Positions 8,304 to 17,220 of a DNA stretch of 64,000 nt are shown piece by piece. The position numbers were made by a program, and so were the translations under genes. Numbering within the stretch: the stretch's first letter is position 1; each line of letters begins with the position of its first letter. This DNA is from JBFXCS01 sp050181915. Its GTDB lineage: Bacteria; Actinomycetota; Thermoleophilia; Miltoncostaeales; Miltoncostaeaceae. Where the stretch lies: NCBI GenBank assembly GCA_050181915.1, contig JBFXCS010000002.1:124001-188000 (forward strand), given 5' to 3'. The notes under the pieces are model-generated. The model was not told the origin of the DNA, did no database searches, and saw only the letters and a list, made by a program, of their open reading frames with translations.

Positions 8304-9149
8304 GTGACGTCCGTGAGGATCGGCTTCGTCGGCGCGGGACTGATGGGCTCGGGCATGGTGCGCAATCTCGCCGCCGCCGGCCACGAGGTGCGCCTCTACG
8401 CGCGCACGCCGGGGCGGGCGCGCGACCTGCCGGCCGTGCTCGCGCCCACCATCGCCGACGCCCTCGACGGCGCCGACCTGGCGGCCTCGTGCGTGACCGA
8501 CTCGGACGACGTCCGCGACGTGGTCGCCGGCCTGCTGGCCGCGCCGGCGCCGCCGCCCGTGCTGGTGGAGATGAGCACCATCGCCCCCGCGGTCGCCCGC
8601 GAGCTGGCCGCCGGCTGCGCGAGGCGGGGCGTCGCGTACCTCGACTGCCCGGTCAGCGGCGGACCGCCCGGGGCCGACGCCGGAACCCTGGCGATCATGT
8701 GCGGCGGCGACGCCGGCGCCCTCGCGGCCGCCGCGCCGGCGCTCGACGCGATGGGCGACCCGGCGCGCCGCATCCACTGCGGCGACGTCGGCGCCGGCCT
8801 GGTGGCGAAGCTGGTCAACAACCTCCTGGTCGCCGTGATCTCGGCGGCCACCGCCGAGGCGCTGGGCCTGGGCCAGCGCGCCGGCCTCGACCCGGCGGTG
8901 GCGAAGGCGGCGGTGGAGGGCGCGTCGGGCGACTCGTGGCAGCTGCGCAACCTGTTCCCCCGGGTGCTGGCCGGCGATCACGCCCCCGGCTTCACCGTCA
9001 GGAACCTGCTGAAGGACGTCGGCCACGCCCGCGACCTCGACGGCGCCCCGCTGGCGTTCGGCGACGTGGCCGCCGGGCTGCTGCGCCGCGTCGACCCCGA
9101 CCTCGACTACGGGGCGGTGGCGCGGCTCCTGATGGAGCTGCCCGGGTAG
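8304..9149 (+). CDS. Beta-hydroxyacid dehydrogenase (3-hydroxyisobutyrate dehydrogenase family)
   Basis: The N-terminal Rossmann motif IGFVGAGLMGSGM binds NAD(P). The substrate loop CPVSGGPPGADAGTL and the catalytic-Lys helix KLVNNLLVAVISAATAEA follow in the family order. The length, 281 aa, is normal. Members oxidise 3-hydroxyisobutyrate, tartronate semialdehyde relatives or similar short beta-hydroxyacids; the exact substrate is not evident. GTG 8304 is used; GTG 8313 gives a start three residues later. The following gene begins 5 nt after the stop, so the two are probably co-transcribed. Confidence 0.85.
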   Translation: MTSVRIGFVGAGLMGSGMVRNLAAAGHEVRLYARTPGRARDLPAVLAPTIADALDGADLAASCVTDSDDVRDVVAGLLAAPAPPPVLVEMSTIAPAVARELAAGCARRGVAYLDCPVSGGPPGADAGTLAIMCGGDAGALAAAAPALDAMGDPARRIHCGDVGAGLVAKLVNNLLVAVISAATAEALGLGQRAGLDPAVAKAAVEGASGDSWQLRNLFPRVLAGDHAPGFTVRNLLKDVGHARDLDGAPLAFGDVAAGLLRRVDPDLDYGAVARLLMELPG

Positions 9150-9154
9150 GGCCG

Positions 9155-10009
9155 ATGAGGATCGAGCGCCATGACCACGGCTGGCGGGTCGCCGGCCATG
9201 CCCGGGTCGTCGCCCTCGATGCCGACGAGGCGCTCGAGCTCCGCCTCGGGTGGGGCGACCACCGGGGCCTGCTGCGCATCGACGGCACCGCGGTGCTGCG
9301 CGACTTCGTGGGCGACCGGCGCCCGTTCCTGGCGAACGCGGCCGGCGAGGGCGTGGTCGAGCACCTGCGCGCGCGGCTGATGACCGGCGCCGTCGCGGGG
9401 CCGGGCGGCGCGCTCACCGTGTCCTTCGACACCGACGAGGAGATCGAGGTCGATCCCCGCCGCGACGTGTCGTCGTGGGAGCTGACCGACGGCGCCGGCG
9501 GGCGCCTGTCCGGCCGCCCCGGCGCCGACGTGCGGGCGCACCGGCCCCCGCATCGGGTCGCGGCGGCCGCGCTGCGCGCCGTGGCCGCCCGCGTGCGGCG
9601 CGCCCCCGGCAACCCGGAGCCGACCGCCCGCACGGCCGAGGGCGACGCGGCGGCCCTGCTGGGACGCCTGATGATGGAGCCCGACGGGCTGCGCGACCTG
9701 TACCCGCCCGTGCGGGACACCGCCGTCCGCGACGACCACGACCCGGTCGCCCTGAGCGCCGGCGAGGTCGCCCACGCGCTGCGCCTGCGACGGGCGGGCA
9801 CCCTCAGCGAGAACGAGCTCGCGACCTGGGCCCGCATCATCCTGGACCACCCGCTCACGGCCTCCGAGCCGGGCTACGAGGAGCTCATCCACGACTCCCT
9901 GACGGCGGCGGCGCGGCGCGGTCCGCAGGGGCCGCCCGACGACGAGCTGCTGCGCTCGCTGATCGATCGCCTGGAGCGGCCCCGGCCGCCCGCAGCGGGA
10001 GCGCCGTAA
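9155..10009 (+). CDS. Uncharacterised protein
   Basis: I cannot assign a confident family. The 284-aa product has a beta-rich N-terminal half with alternating hydrophobic residues (for instance WGDHRGLLRIDGTAVLRD, a pattern reminiscent of the DUF6188 group, weakly) and an Asp/Glu-rich stretch (DTDEEIEVDPRRD). The C-terminal half is helical and Arg/Ala-rich. No signal peptide or membrane segment. It starts 5 nt after the dehydrogenase stop and its last 125 nt overlap the end of the convergent MFS gene. Confidence 0.6.
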   Translation: MRIERHDHGWRVAGHARVVALDADEALELRLGWGDHRGLLRIDGTAVLRDFVGDRRPFLANAAGEGVVEHLRARLMTGAVAGPGGALTVSFDTDEEIEVDPRRDVSSWELTDGAGGRLSGRPGADVRAHRPPHRVAAAALRAVAARVRRAPGNPEPTARTAEGDAAALLGRLMMEPDGLRDLYPPVRDTAVRDDHDPVALSAGEVAHALRLRRAGTLSENELATWARIILDHPLTASEPGYEELIHDSLTAAARRGPQGPPDDELLRSLIDRLERPRPPAAGAP

Positions 10010-11159
10010 CGAGGATCGCGGCCCCCGCTCCGGCGATGACGACCCCCACGGGCACCAGCTCGGTGGCGGCGCCCAGCACCAGCGGCCCCACCCCCTGCAC
10101 CGTCATCAGCCCGGCCGAGAGCAGGCCGAAGGCCAGGCCACGGTCGCCGCCCGGGAGGGCGTCGAGGAAGGGCCGCTGCAGGCCCAGCGTGTAGGCGCAC
10201 CCGGCGCCGCTCGCGAACAGCAGCGCCGCCATCGCCCCCACCGGGGGCCCCAGGGCGAACGGCACGAGCGGCAGGGCGAGCACGGCGAGCAGGGGACCCA
10301 CGAGCCGCTCCCGGGTGGCCGGGCGCAGCAGGCGCCCGACCAGCAGGTCGCCGGCGATCATCCCCGCCGGCAGGGCCGCCAGCACGACCGCCGCCAGGCC
10401 GGGGGAGGCCCCGCGGTCGGCGGCGAAGGGGATCACGAGGCTCTCGGCGCCCGTGGCGAAGCCGGGCGGCAGCCACTGCGCCAGCAGCAGCAGGCGCACC
10501 CGGCGGTCGGCCAGCAGGCTCCGGTTGGCGGCGACGCTCGCCCGCACCGGCGACGCGCCGGTCGCGCGCCCGGCGGGCAGATCGGGCAACCGCAGCCTCA
10601 CCGCGAGGGCCGCGACCAGGTGGGCGGCGGCGGCGACCAGCAGCGCGTCGCGCGCGCCCACGGCGGCGACCGCCAGGCCGCCGACGGCCAGCCCGGCGAT
10701 CTGGGCGGCGGCCGTCGCGATCGTCAACAGCGAGCGGCCCAGCACGTAGGCATCGCCCTCCAGCGCGTCGGCGACGACGCGGTACGAGGCGCCGGCCAGG
10801 ATCGGCGCGAAGGTCGCGACGACCGCGATCAGGGCCAGCGCGGCGCTCACCGGAAGGTGCCCCAGCGCCAGGACCGCGGCGACGCCGCACTCGAGCAGGT
10901 AGGCCCCGCCGATGACCCGGCGCGGGCGCACGGTGTCGGCCAGCGACCCCAGCAGCACGCCGCCCACGGCCTGGGGCAGGAAGGCGATGCCGTAGGTGAC
11001 GGCGGCCAGGAAGGCCGACCCCGTCGCCTCCAGCACCAGCACCGACAGCGCGACGGTGCGCAGCGCATCGCCCATCACGGCCAGCGTCCGGCTGCCGAAC
11101 ACCACGCGGAAGCGCGCGTCGGCCAGCACCTCGCGGTAGGTGGTGCGCGGCGGAGCCAT
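9885..11159 (-). CDS. MFS exporter, divergent from an ArsR-family regulator
   Basis: From ATG 11159 the protein is 424 aa with about 12 hydrophobic segments; LEATGSAFLAAVTYGIAFLP and GGVLLGSLADTVRPRR resemble the MFS-3/enterobactin exporter-type group. Residues beyond about 385 are a disordered Ala/Arg/Pro/Ser tail that overlaps the end of the convergent gene, so the functional part ends near 9985. The gene is divergent from an ArsR-family regulator with 65 nt between starts, an arrangement common for self-regulated exporters. A 12-residue longer start is possible but ATG 11159 precedes the conserved sequence closely. Confidence 0.8.
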   Translation of the reverse strand: MAPPRTTYREVLADARFRVVFGSRTLAVMGDALRTVALSVLVLEATGSAFLAAVTYGIAFLPQAVGGVLLGSLADTVRPRRVIGGAYLLECGVAAVLALGHLPVSAALALIAVVATFAPILAGASYRVVADALEGDAYVLGRSLLTIATAAAQIAGLAVGGLAVAAVGARDALLVAAAAHLVAALAVRLRLPDLPAGRATGASPVRASVAANRSLLADRRVRLLLLAQWLPPGFATGAESLVIPFAADRGASPGLAAVVLAALPAGMIAGDLLVGRLLRPATRERLVGPLLAVLALPLVPFALGPPVGAMAALLFASGAGCAYTLGLQRPFLDALPGGDRGLAFGLLSAGLMTVQGVGPLVLGAATELVPVGVVIAGAGAAILVTALPLRAAGAAPGDRSASAAARRRAAPADRAAPPPSGSRG

Positions 11160-11224
11160 GCCGCCACGGTCGCGGGGCGGTTCCCCGCCTACCAATCATT
11201 CGGCCGTGACCGTAACGTTGGCGG

Positions 11225-12214
11225 ATGCTGCGCTTCGAGGTCACCGCCGACGACCTGCTGCGCAACCGCTTCGCCCTCTCGCCGCTGCACGAGCTGGTGA
11301 GGCTGCTGCGGATCCTCTCCGGCGTCGGCGACGCCGCGCTGCCGGAGCGCTGGAGCGCCCGCCTGCGGCCCGCGCGCGAGGCGCTGCTGCGCGACACCGC
11401 GCTCGCCTGCGTGGACGCCCTCCAGGCGCCCCGCCACGCGCCCGACTTCCTGTCGCCGCCGCCCCGCGGCCTGGCGCAGACGATCGACGAGGATCTGGCC
11501 GCCGTGCGAGCGACGCCGCCGCACGTCGCCCGCTCCGAGATCGCCGAGGCGCTCGCCGGGCGCCCGGCGCCGCCTCCCGCGGTGCTCGCCGCGCTGGGCG
11601 CCCCGGACGTGGTGGAGCGGGTCGCCCGCGCCCTCGAGCGCGCCTGGCGCGAGCTGCTGGCGCCCGAATGGCCGCTGGTGCGCGCCCTCTGCGAGCGGGA
11701 CGTGGTCACGCGGGCCCGCCAGCTCAGCGCCGGGGGCTGGGAGCTCGTGCTGGCCGAGCTGCACCCGGCGCTGCGCGCACGCGACGGCGCGCTCGAGTTC
11801 ACCGCGATCGCCGGCGACGAGACGGTGCCCTCCGACGGCGCCGGGCTGCTGCTCGTGCCCTCCGTGCTGCAGTGGCCCGGGCTGAGCGCCCAGCACGCGC
11901 CGCCGTGGCCGCGGGCCGTGATCTACTCGGCGCGGGGCAGCGCCGCCCTCTGGGACCCCGCGGGCGACCGGCCGGCGGCGGCGCTGGCCGCCCTCGTCGG
12001 CGCGACCCGGGCGCGGCTGCTCACGGCCCTCGCCGACGAGGGCAGCACCACCCAGCTGGCCCGGGGGCTGGGCCTGCCCGCCGGAACCGTGGGCGACCAC
12101 CTGGCGGTGATGCGCCGGGCCGGCCTGGTCGGCCGGGCCCGGGCGGGCCGATCGGTGCTCTACCGGCGCACCCCGCTCGGCGACGCCCTGGTCGCGGGCG
12201 CCGGCGAGGGGTGA
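11225..12214 (+). CDS. ArsR-family transcriptional regulator with N-terminal DUF5937-like domain
   Basis: The 329-aa protein has an N-terminal region (about 1-230) starting MLRFEVTADDLLRNRFALSPLHE, a beginning shared by actinobacterial ArsR regulators with a DUF5937-type ligand domain. The C-terminal winged helix reads ARLLTALADEGSTTQLARGL then PAGTVGDHLAVMRRAGLV (about 260-300), a normal ArsR recognition helix, followed by the wing RAGRSVLYRRTPLG. No metal-binding Cys cluster is visible. The divergent MFS exporter 65 nt away is the likely target; the intervening segment contains CCAAT and TTGG half-sites. Confidence 0.82.
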   Translation: MLRFEVTADDLLRNRFALSPLHELVRLLRILSGVGDAALPERWSARLRPAREALLRDTALACVDALQAPRHAPDFLSPPPRGLAQTIDEDLAAVRATPPHVARSEIAEALAGRPAPPPAVLAALGAPDVVERVARALERAWRELLAPEWPLVRALCERDVVTRARQLSAGGWELVLAELHPALRARDGALEFTAIAGDETVPSDGAGLLLVPSVLQWPGLSAQHAPPWPRAVIYSARGSAALWDPAGDRPAAALAALVGATRARLLTALADEGSTTQLARGLGLPAGTVGDHLAVMRRAGLVGRARAGRSVLYRRTPLGDALVAGAGEG

Positions 12215-12230
12215 CCCGGAGGGGGTCGCC

Positions 12231-12509
12231 CTACTTGCTCTGGCTGAGCAGCACCGCGAGGTCGGCGTACGAGAGGCCCTCCGGGATCACCGGCAGGCCC
12301 AGGTCGTGCTCGATGGCGGACGCCAGGGCCCGCGCGCGGTCGAGCACCGCCTTGTGCACCGGCTGGCCGGGAGCGGCCTCCGCGATGCGCTTCGCCTCGT
12401 TGCGGAGCTGATTGAGATCCGCGGCCGGCGAGTTGAAGCTCGGCTTCGGCGCCCGCGGCCAGTCGGGCTGATCGGACGTCTCGGCGCCCTCGGGGGAATC
12501 GCTGTTCAT
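12231..12509 (-). CDS. Small uncharacterised soluble protein
   Basis: The 92-aa product is acidic and polar at its N terminus, Pro-rich in the middle, then mostly helical (LNQLRNEAKRIAEAAPG; VLDRARALASAIEHDLGL). No membrane segment, Cys pair or known motif. It lies downstream of the ppk terminator on the same strand and ends 16 nt from the convergent ArsR gene. Codon usage matches the neighbours and the frame uses G/C third positions throughout, so it is probably real, but no function is suggested. Confidence 0.6.
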   Translation of the reverse strand: MNSDSPEGAETSDQPDWPRAPKPSFNSPAADLNQLRNEAKRIAEAAPGQPVHKAVLDRARALASAIEHDLGLPVIPEGLSYADLAVLLSQSK

Positions 12510-12525
12510 TGCGATGACGATATCG

Positions 12526-12555
12526 CACCGCCCCGCGTCCCGACGCGGGGCGGTG
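12526..12555 (-). terminator. GC-rich hairpin directly after ppk
   Basis: A perfect 14-bp inverted repeat (12526-12539 with 12542-12555) separated by two bases starts 4 nt beyond the ppk stop. It lacks a T-run but is the kind of strong GC hairpin that ends transcription in high-GC bacteria. It separates ppk from the small downstream gene. Confidence 0.7.
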
Positions 12556-12558
12556 TCG

Positions 12559-14655
12559 TCAGTCGTCGCCGCGCACGACCCTCCCGGCCCGTTCCATGAG
12601 GGCCTCCTGCGAGTTCACCGGGGGCTCGCCCTCGGCGGGCGTGACGCGCGACCAGGCGCCGTCGGGCCCCAGCTCCCAGGCCAGGACCGTGTCGGACATC
12701 TCGATGTCGATGATCGCCTGGATCTCGCGGCAGGCGGTGGGGTCGTCGATCGGCGTGACCAGCTCCACCCGGTTGTCGAGGTTGCGGGCCATCATGTCCG
12801 CCGAGCCGATCCAGTGCCGCGTCTGCCCGTCGGCGGTGAAGGCGAAGATGCGGGCGTGCTCGAGGAAGCGCCCGACGATGGAGATGACGCGCACGTTCTC
12901 GCTCACCCCCGGGATGCCCGGGCGCAGGCCGGCGATGCCGCGCACGATCAGGTCGACCGGCACCCCCGCCTGCGAGGCCGCGTAGATCGCCTCGATGACC
13001 GGGCCGTCGATCAGCGAGTTCATCTTCATGACGACCCGCGACGGCGACTCGGCGCTGTGGGCGGCGACGACCCGCTCGATCTCGCCGATGATGCCGTCGC
13101 GCAGGTGGCTGGGCGCCACCAGGGCGCGGCGGTAGCGCGGCGGCCGCGCGAACCCGGTGAGGTGGTTGAAGAGGTCGGCGACGTCCTCGGTGAGGTCCTC
13201 ACGGCAGGTGAACAGGCCGAGGTCGGTGTAGAGCCGGGCCGTCGACGGGTGATAGTTGCCGGTGCCGATGTGGACGTAGCGGCGCACCCGGTCTCCCTCG
13301 CGGCGCACCACCATCGCGAGCTTGGCGTGGGTCTTGAGCCCGGAGAGGCCGTACACCACGTGCACGCCGGCGCGCTCCAGGGCCCGCGCCCACTGGATGT
13401 TGCGCTCCTCGTCGAAGCGGGCCTGCACCTCGACCAGGCACACCGTCTGCTTGCCCTGCTCGGCCGCGCGCATCAGCGCCGGGACGATCGGCGAGTCGCC
13501 GCTCGTGCGGTACACGGTCTGCTTTATGGCGAGGACGTTGGGATCCTCGACCGCCTGCTCGACGAAGCGCTCGACGCTGGTGTCGAAGTCGTCGTACGGG
13601 TGGTGCACCAGCACGTCGCCGGAGCGGATGACCGCGAACATGTCGAGCTTCTCGCCCTCCTCCGGCCGCAGCCGCGACCGGGTGCGCGGCTCCCACGGCG
13701 CGTCGCGCAGGTCGGGCCGGTCGAGCGTCGCCAGCGCCCACAGGGCCGTGAGGTCGAGGGGCGACGCGATGCGGTAGGTCTCGCGCGGCTCGACCTCGAG
13801 CGCCTCCATCAGCTCCTCGACCACCGCGTCGGGGGCGTTGGCGTCGACCTCCAGGCGCACCACGTGGCCGAAGCGGCGGCGGCGCACCTGCGCCTCGACG
13901 GCGCCGATCAGGTCGTCCGACTCGTCCGAGATCGAGAAGTCCGCGTCGCGCGTGACCCGGAAGCGCACCGAGCTCACGATCTCCATGCCCGGGAAGAGGC
14001 GCTCGATGTGGCCTTCGATCAGCTCCTCGAGCGGCACCATCCGCTCCCCCGCCGGCACGAGCCGCGGCAGCCGCGGCGGCACCTTGACCCGGGCGAAGCG
14101 CGTCTCCCCTTTCACCGGGTCGCGCACCTGGAGGCCCAGGTTGAGCGAGAGGCCCGAGATGTAGGGGAAGGGCAGGCCGGGCCCGACGGCCAGCGGCGTG
14201 AGCACCGGGTAGACCTCGCGGTTGTAGCGCTCGTCGACCGCCCGCCGCTCGGCCGGCGTGAGGTCGCCGAACGAGACCACCTCGATGCCGTTGGCCGCCA
14301 GCTCCGGGCGGATCTCCCGGTGCCAGATGCGCGCCTGCTCCGCGACCAGCTCGTCGACGCGCCCGGCGATGCGGTCGAGCACCTCCTCGCGCGGCAGCTT
14401 GTCGGGCGTCGAGGGGAGCCGCCCCGCCTCGAGGGCGTCCTGCACGGTGGCCACCCGCACCATGAAGAACTCGTCGAGGTTGCTGCTGAAGATCGCGAGG
14501 AACTCGCAGCGCTCGAGCAGCGGCACGTCGTCGCGGCGCGCCAGGTCGAGCACCCTGGCGTTGAACTCCAGCCAGGAGAGCTCGCGGTTGATGTAGAGCG
14601 CCGGGTCGTTCAGGGCGCGCGCGGGGGCCTGCGGCGTGGTGGTCATCGTCGTCAC
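12559..14655 (-). CDS. ppk: Polyphosphate kinase 1
   Basis: Polyphosphate kinase reversibly polymerises the ATP gamma phosphate into polyphosphate. The 698-aa length and domain order are canonical: N-terminal domain beginning YINRELSWLEFNARVL and SSNLDEFFMVRV, head domain, then the catalytic core with the autophosphorylated histidine region IGTGNYHPSTARLYTD and KTHAKLAM, and a final domain with IGSADMMARNLDNRVE. All parts are intact. No exopolyphosphatase or phoU is adjacent; the pst system lies 32 kb away. A strong hairpin follows the stop codon. Confidence 0.97.
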   Translation of the reverse strand: MTTMTTTPQAPARALNDPALYINRELSWLEFNARVLDLARRDDVPLLERCEFLAIFSSNLDEFFMVRVATVQDALEAGRLPSTPDKLPREEVLDRIAGRVDELVAEQARIWHREIRPELAANGIEVVSFGDLTPAERRAVDERYNREVYPVLTPLAVGPGLPFPYISGLSLNLGLQVRDPVKGETRFARVKVPPRLPRLVPAGERMVPLEELIEGHIERLFPGMEIVSSVRFRVTRDADFSISDESDDLIGAVEAQVRRRRFGHVVRLEVDANAPDAVVEELMEALEVEPRETYRIASPLDLTALWALATLDRPDLRDAPWEPRTRSRLRPEEGEKLDMFAVIRSGDVLVHHPYDDFDTSVERFVEQAVEDPNVLAIKQTVYRTSGDSPIVPALMRAAEQGKQTVCLVEVQARFDEERNIQWARALERAGVHVVYGLSGLKTHAKLAMVVRREGDRVRRYVHIGTGNYHPSTARLYTDLGLFTCREDLTEDVADLFNHLTGFARPPRYRRALVAPSHLRDGIIGEIERVVAAHSAESPSRVVMKMNSLIDGPVIEAIYAASQAGVPVDLIVRGIAGLRPGIPGVSENVRVISIVGRFLEHARIFAFTADGQTRHWIGSADMMARNLDNRVELVTPIDDPTACREIQAIIDIEMSDTVLAWELGPDGAWSRVTPAEGEPPVNSQEALMERAGRVVRGDD

Positions 14656-14701
14656 ATCTTGACCGTTGCGGCGCCGCGCCGAAAGGCGTGTGGACGGGCG
14701 G

Positions 14702-16033
14702 TTACGAGCGGCGCACGGTGAGGGTGTAGCGCGACGGGCCGCGGATGCCCGACACCTCGATCGTGTACGCGCCGGTCTCGGCGGCCACGAAGGTGAGCCG
14801 CTCGCTCGCGGTGGCGCCCACCGCCGCCGCCGCGAGCCAGGTGCGCGCGTACGCCGGGGTCCGCCGCCGGCCGGGCGCCCCGGGCCGCCAGGCGACGAGG
14901 TCGAGGTCGGCGCCCGCCTCCCCGGCCAGGACCGCGGTGAGCGTCTGCCCGGCCCGCAGGCTCACCCTGAAGTCGTCGCGCGGGTCGGCGTTCGACCCGG
15001 TGCTGCCCCGGACCGTCCTCACCGCGCGGGAGGGCCCGAGCAGGGCCGGGCGGCGGCGCGCGAGGGCGGGATCGTCGTTGGGCTCGGGATCCTCGGGCGG
15101 CGGGGCGGGGGCGGCGAGGGCGGCGGCCAGGTCGACGGCGCCGGCGCCGGTGGCGACGTCGACCCCGGAGGGCGGCACGTCGACGGCGGTGCCGACGAGG
15201 ACGGCGCGCAGGCGGGCCGGCGACAGGGCCGGGCGGGCGGCGAGCAGGCGGGCGGCCACCCCGCTCACCACCGCGGCGGCCATCGAGGTGCCGGTGCGGG
15301 CGATGAGGTCGCCCGGCAGGGCGCCCGGGGTGCCGGGCGGCGCGGTCGACAGCAGGGCGTCGCCGGGGGCGGCGATGGCGACCTGCGTCCCGCGCAGCGA
15401 CAGCGCCAGCGGCCGGTCCGCCGCGTCGACCGCGCCGACCCCGAGCACCTGGCGGTAGCCCGCCGGGTACTCCACCCGGCCGACCGGGCCGGAGTTGCCG
15501 ACCGCGGCGACGACCAGGGCGCCCCGCCGCGTGACGTCGTCGATGGCGTCCTGCTCGAGCTTGGAGGAGCCCGCTCCCCCGAAGGAGATGTTGATGACCC
15601 GGGCGCCGCGGGCGGCGGCGTAGCGCAGGCCGCGCACCAGCGCGGTGGTGGTCGTGTTGCCGGCGGCGTCCGCGATCGTGATCGGCAGGATGCGGGCGCG
15701 GGCGACCCCGGCTCCGCCGATGCCGTTGTCGTGGTCCGCGGCGATCAGGCCCGCGACGTGGGTGCCGTGGCCGGCCGGGTCGCGCAGCGGGTCGGGGCTG
15801 CCGGGCACGAACGACCGGGCCGCGTCGGTCATCACCACCCCGGCCAGATCGGGCGAGCGGGCGTCGACGCCCGTGTCGAGGACCGCCACGATCGGCCGGC
15901 GGGAGCCCGTGGGCGGGGTCCAGTGGATCTGGGGCAGGTGCCCCTGCACGGCCAGCTGGGGGTCGACCGCCGCGACGCGGGCGGGCGGGCGCTCGGCGGG
16001 ACGGGCCGGAGGAGGGGCCTCGACCGCTCCCAC
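14702..16033 (-). CDS. Subtilisin-like serine protease (S8)
   Basis: The catalytic triad is complete: Asp53 in VAVLDTGVD, His89 in GHGTHVAG, Ser250 in GTSMAAAVVSG, with oxyanion Asn180 in AVGNSGP. The C-terminal ~110 residues form a separate beta-rich domain ending YTIEVSGIRGPSRYTLTV, like a pre-peptidase C-terminal domain. The protein is 443 aa. Its GTG start comes only four codons after an in-frame TAG, so there is no room for a classical signal peptide or a long propeptide, which is odd for a subtilase. The next gene upstream on this strand is a small membrane protein 29 nt away. Confidence 0.88.
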   Translation of the reverse strand: MGAVEAPPPARPAERPPARVAAVDPQLAVQGHLPQIHWTPPTGSRRPIVAVLDTGVDARSPDLAGVVMTDAARSFVPGSPDPLRDPAGHGTHVAGLIAADHDNGIGGAGVARARILPITIADAAGNTTTTALVRGLRYAAARGARVINISFGGAGSSKLEQDAIDDVTRRGALVVAAVGNSGPVGRVEYPAGYRQVLGVGAVDAADRPLALSLRGTQVAIAAPGDALLSTAPPGTPGALPGDLIARTGTSMAAAVVSGVAARLLAARPALSPARLRAVLVGTAVDVPPSGVDVATGAGAVDLAAALAAPAPPPEDPEPNDDPALARRRPALLGPSRAVRTVRGSTGSNADPRDDFRVSLRAGQTLTAVLAGEAGADLDLVAWRPGAPGRRRTPAYARTWLAAAAVGATASERLTFVAAETGAYTIEVSGIRGPSRYTLTVRRS

Positions 16034-16062
16034 GCCGGGTCCCTAGCGTCCCGGTCCTGGCA

Positions 16063-16431
16063 CTACATCCGCCAGCGCGCCGCGACCGCGATCAGGGCCA
16101 CGATCAGGGCGACGGCGATCACGAGCCCGGCCACCAGCGACAGGCCCACCACCAGCGGGATGATCACCACGATGCCCTGGGCGATCGCGACGATCCACAG
16201 CAGGGTGCGCGGCACGCCCGGTCCGATGCGGGTCGCGATCGCGACGCAGGCCACCAGCAGCACCACCGCGGCCGTCGCCATCAGCAGGGCGCTCGGGCGC
16301 CAGATGAGGAAGGCCACCACCTCCGCCAGCGCCAGGATGCCCGCCAGCATCAGCCGCCGACCGCGCAGCCAGCGCAGCGCCTTCCCGCCCTCCGGCTGAG
16401 GGGTCATGTCGATGACCAGGGGATCCCTCAC
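16063..16431 (-). CDS. Small uncharacterised membrane protein
   Basis: From GTG 16431 the product is ~122 aa: a short basic soluble leader (TPQPEGGKALRWLRGRR) and three to four membrane segments packed to the C terminus, ending in RWRM. ATG 16407 is an alternative start eight residues later. No recognised family. It is upstream of the subtilase gene on the same strand and divergent from tetR, with about 95 nt between the starts. Confidence 0.6.
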   Translation of the reverse strand: MRDPLVIDMTPQPEGGKALRWLRGRRLMLAGILALAEVVAFLIWRPSALLMATAAVVLLVACVAIATRIGPGVPRTLLWIVAIAQGIVVIIPLVVGLSLVAGLVIAVALIVALIAVAARWRM

Positions 16432-16526
16432 AGGTCGAGTGTAGCTGCGCTCGTCCGCGATCCGTCCCCGGACGGGCGGGCGGCGCGGTCGGCCGATCGC
16501 CGGCGCGGCGGGGTACATTGGCCGCC

Positions 16527-17180
16527 ATGGCGACGACCCCGCTCAGCCGCGACGCCGTCCTGCGCACCGCGCTGCGGCTCATCGACGAGCGCGGGCTGCG
16601 CGGGCTGACGATGCGGGCGCTCGGCGGCGAGCTCGGCGTCGAGGCCATGTCGCTGTACCGCCACGTGCCGGGCAAGGCCGAGGTGGAGCGCGGCGTGGTG
16701 GGGCTGCTGATCGACGAGCTGGAGGCGAGCCTCGATACGGTCGGCCGCGGCGCGGACGACTGGCGGGCGACGCTGGAGCGATTCGCGCGGGCGTTCCGCA
16801 AGCTCGCCGTCGACCACCCGAACGCCTTCTCCCTCTTCGCGGAGCAGCCCACCCGTGGATGGTCGCGCGCCCGCGCCGGCGTCGAGCGCTCCATCGGGCA
16901 GCTGATCGCCGCCGGACTGGACGAGGCCGAGGCCGCAGTGGGCATGCGCACGATGATCCGGTACGTCATCGGCTTCAGCCTGACCGAGGTCGTCTCCCGG
17001 GCCGACGACCGCACCGCCTCCAGCGCCGCCGAGCTCGTGGAGGAGGGCTTCCCGCTGACGGCGGGCGTGATCGAGGACATCGCGCAGGGCTCCCAGGACG
17101 ACCTCTTCGACGCCGGCCTGGAACTGCTGCTCGACGGGCTGGCGTCTCGCCTCGCAAACCGGGGCGTCGCCGCGCGTTGA
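16527..17180 (+). CDS. TetR-family transcriptional regulator
   Basis: The N-terminal helix-turn-helix is clear: AVLRTALRLIDERGLRGLTMRALGG then LGVEAMSLYRHVPGKAE (residues about 10-55), the TetR recognition helix with the conserved SLYRHV. The C-terminal ligand domain resembles the tetracycline-repressor type. ATG 16527 is preferred over a TTG three codons earlier. It reads in the same direction as the acyl-CoA operon, and the promoter of that operon overlaps its stop codon. The perfect palindrome at 17221-17237 is the likely binding site. Confidence 0.9.
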   Translation: MATTPLSRDAVLRTALRLIDERGLRGLTMRALGGELGVEAMSLYRHVPGKAEVERGVVGLLIDELEASLDTVGRGADDWRATLERFARAFRKLAVDHPNAFSLFAEQPTRGWSRARAGVERSIGQLIAAGLDEAEAAVGMRTMIRYVIGFSLTEVVSRADDRTASSAAELVEEGFPLTAGVIEDIAQGSQDDLFDAGLELLLDGLASRLANRGVAAR

Positions 17181-17206
17181 CATCCTCGCGCGCCGCCATT
17201 TAACGT
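17177..17206 (+). promoter_or_regulatory. Sigma-70-type promoter of the acyl-CoA operon
   Basis: TTGACA (17177-17182) is a perfect -35 box, followed after 18 nt by TAACGT (17201-17206) as -10. The -35 overlaps the tetR stop codon. Transcription would start around 17212-17215, immediately in front of the palindromic operator. Confidence 0.65.
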
Positions 17207-17220
17207 CACGATGATCACGA

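Noticed and set aside
9885..10009. Meaningful convergent overlap between an MFS gene and the unknown gene
   Set aside because: The overlapping part is the disordered tail of the MFS protein, so the overlap is probably a neutral extension.
12514..14721. Plus-strand ORF of 735 codons opposite ppk
   Set aside because: It lies entirely antisense to the well-conserved ppk gene and its product is His/Val/Arg-rich low complexity, a typical shadow frame in high-GC DNA.
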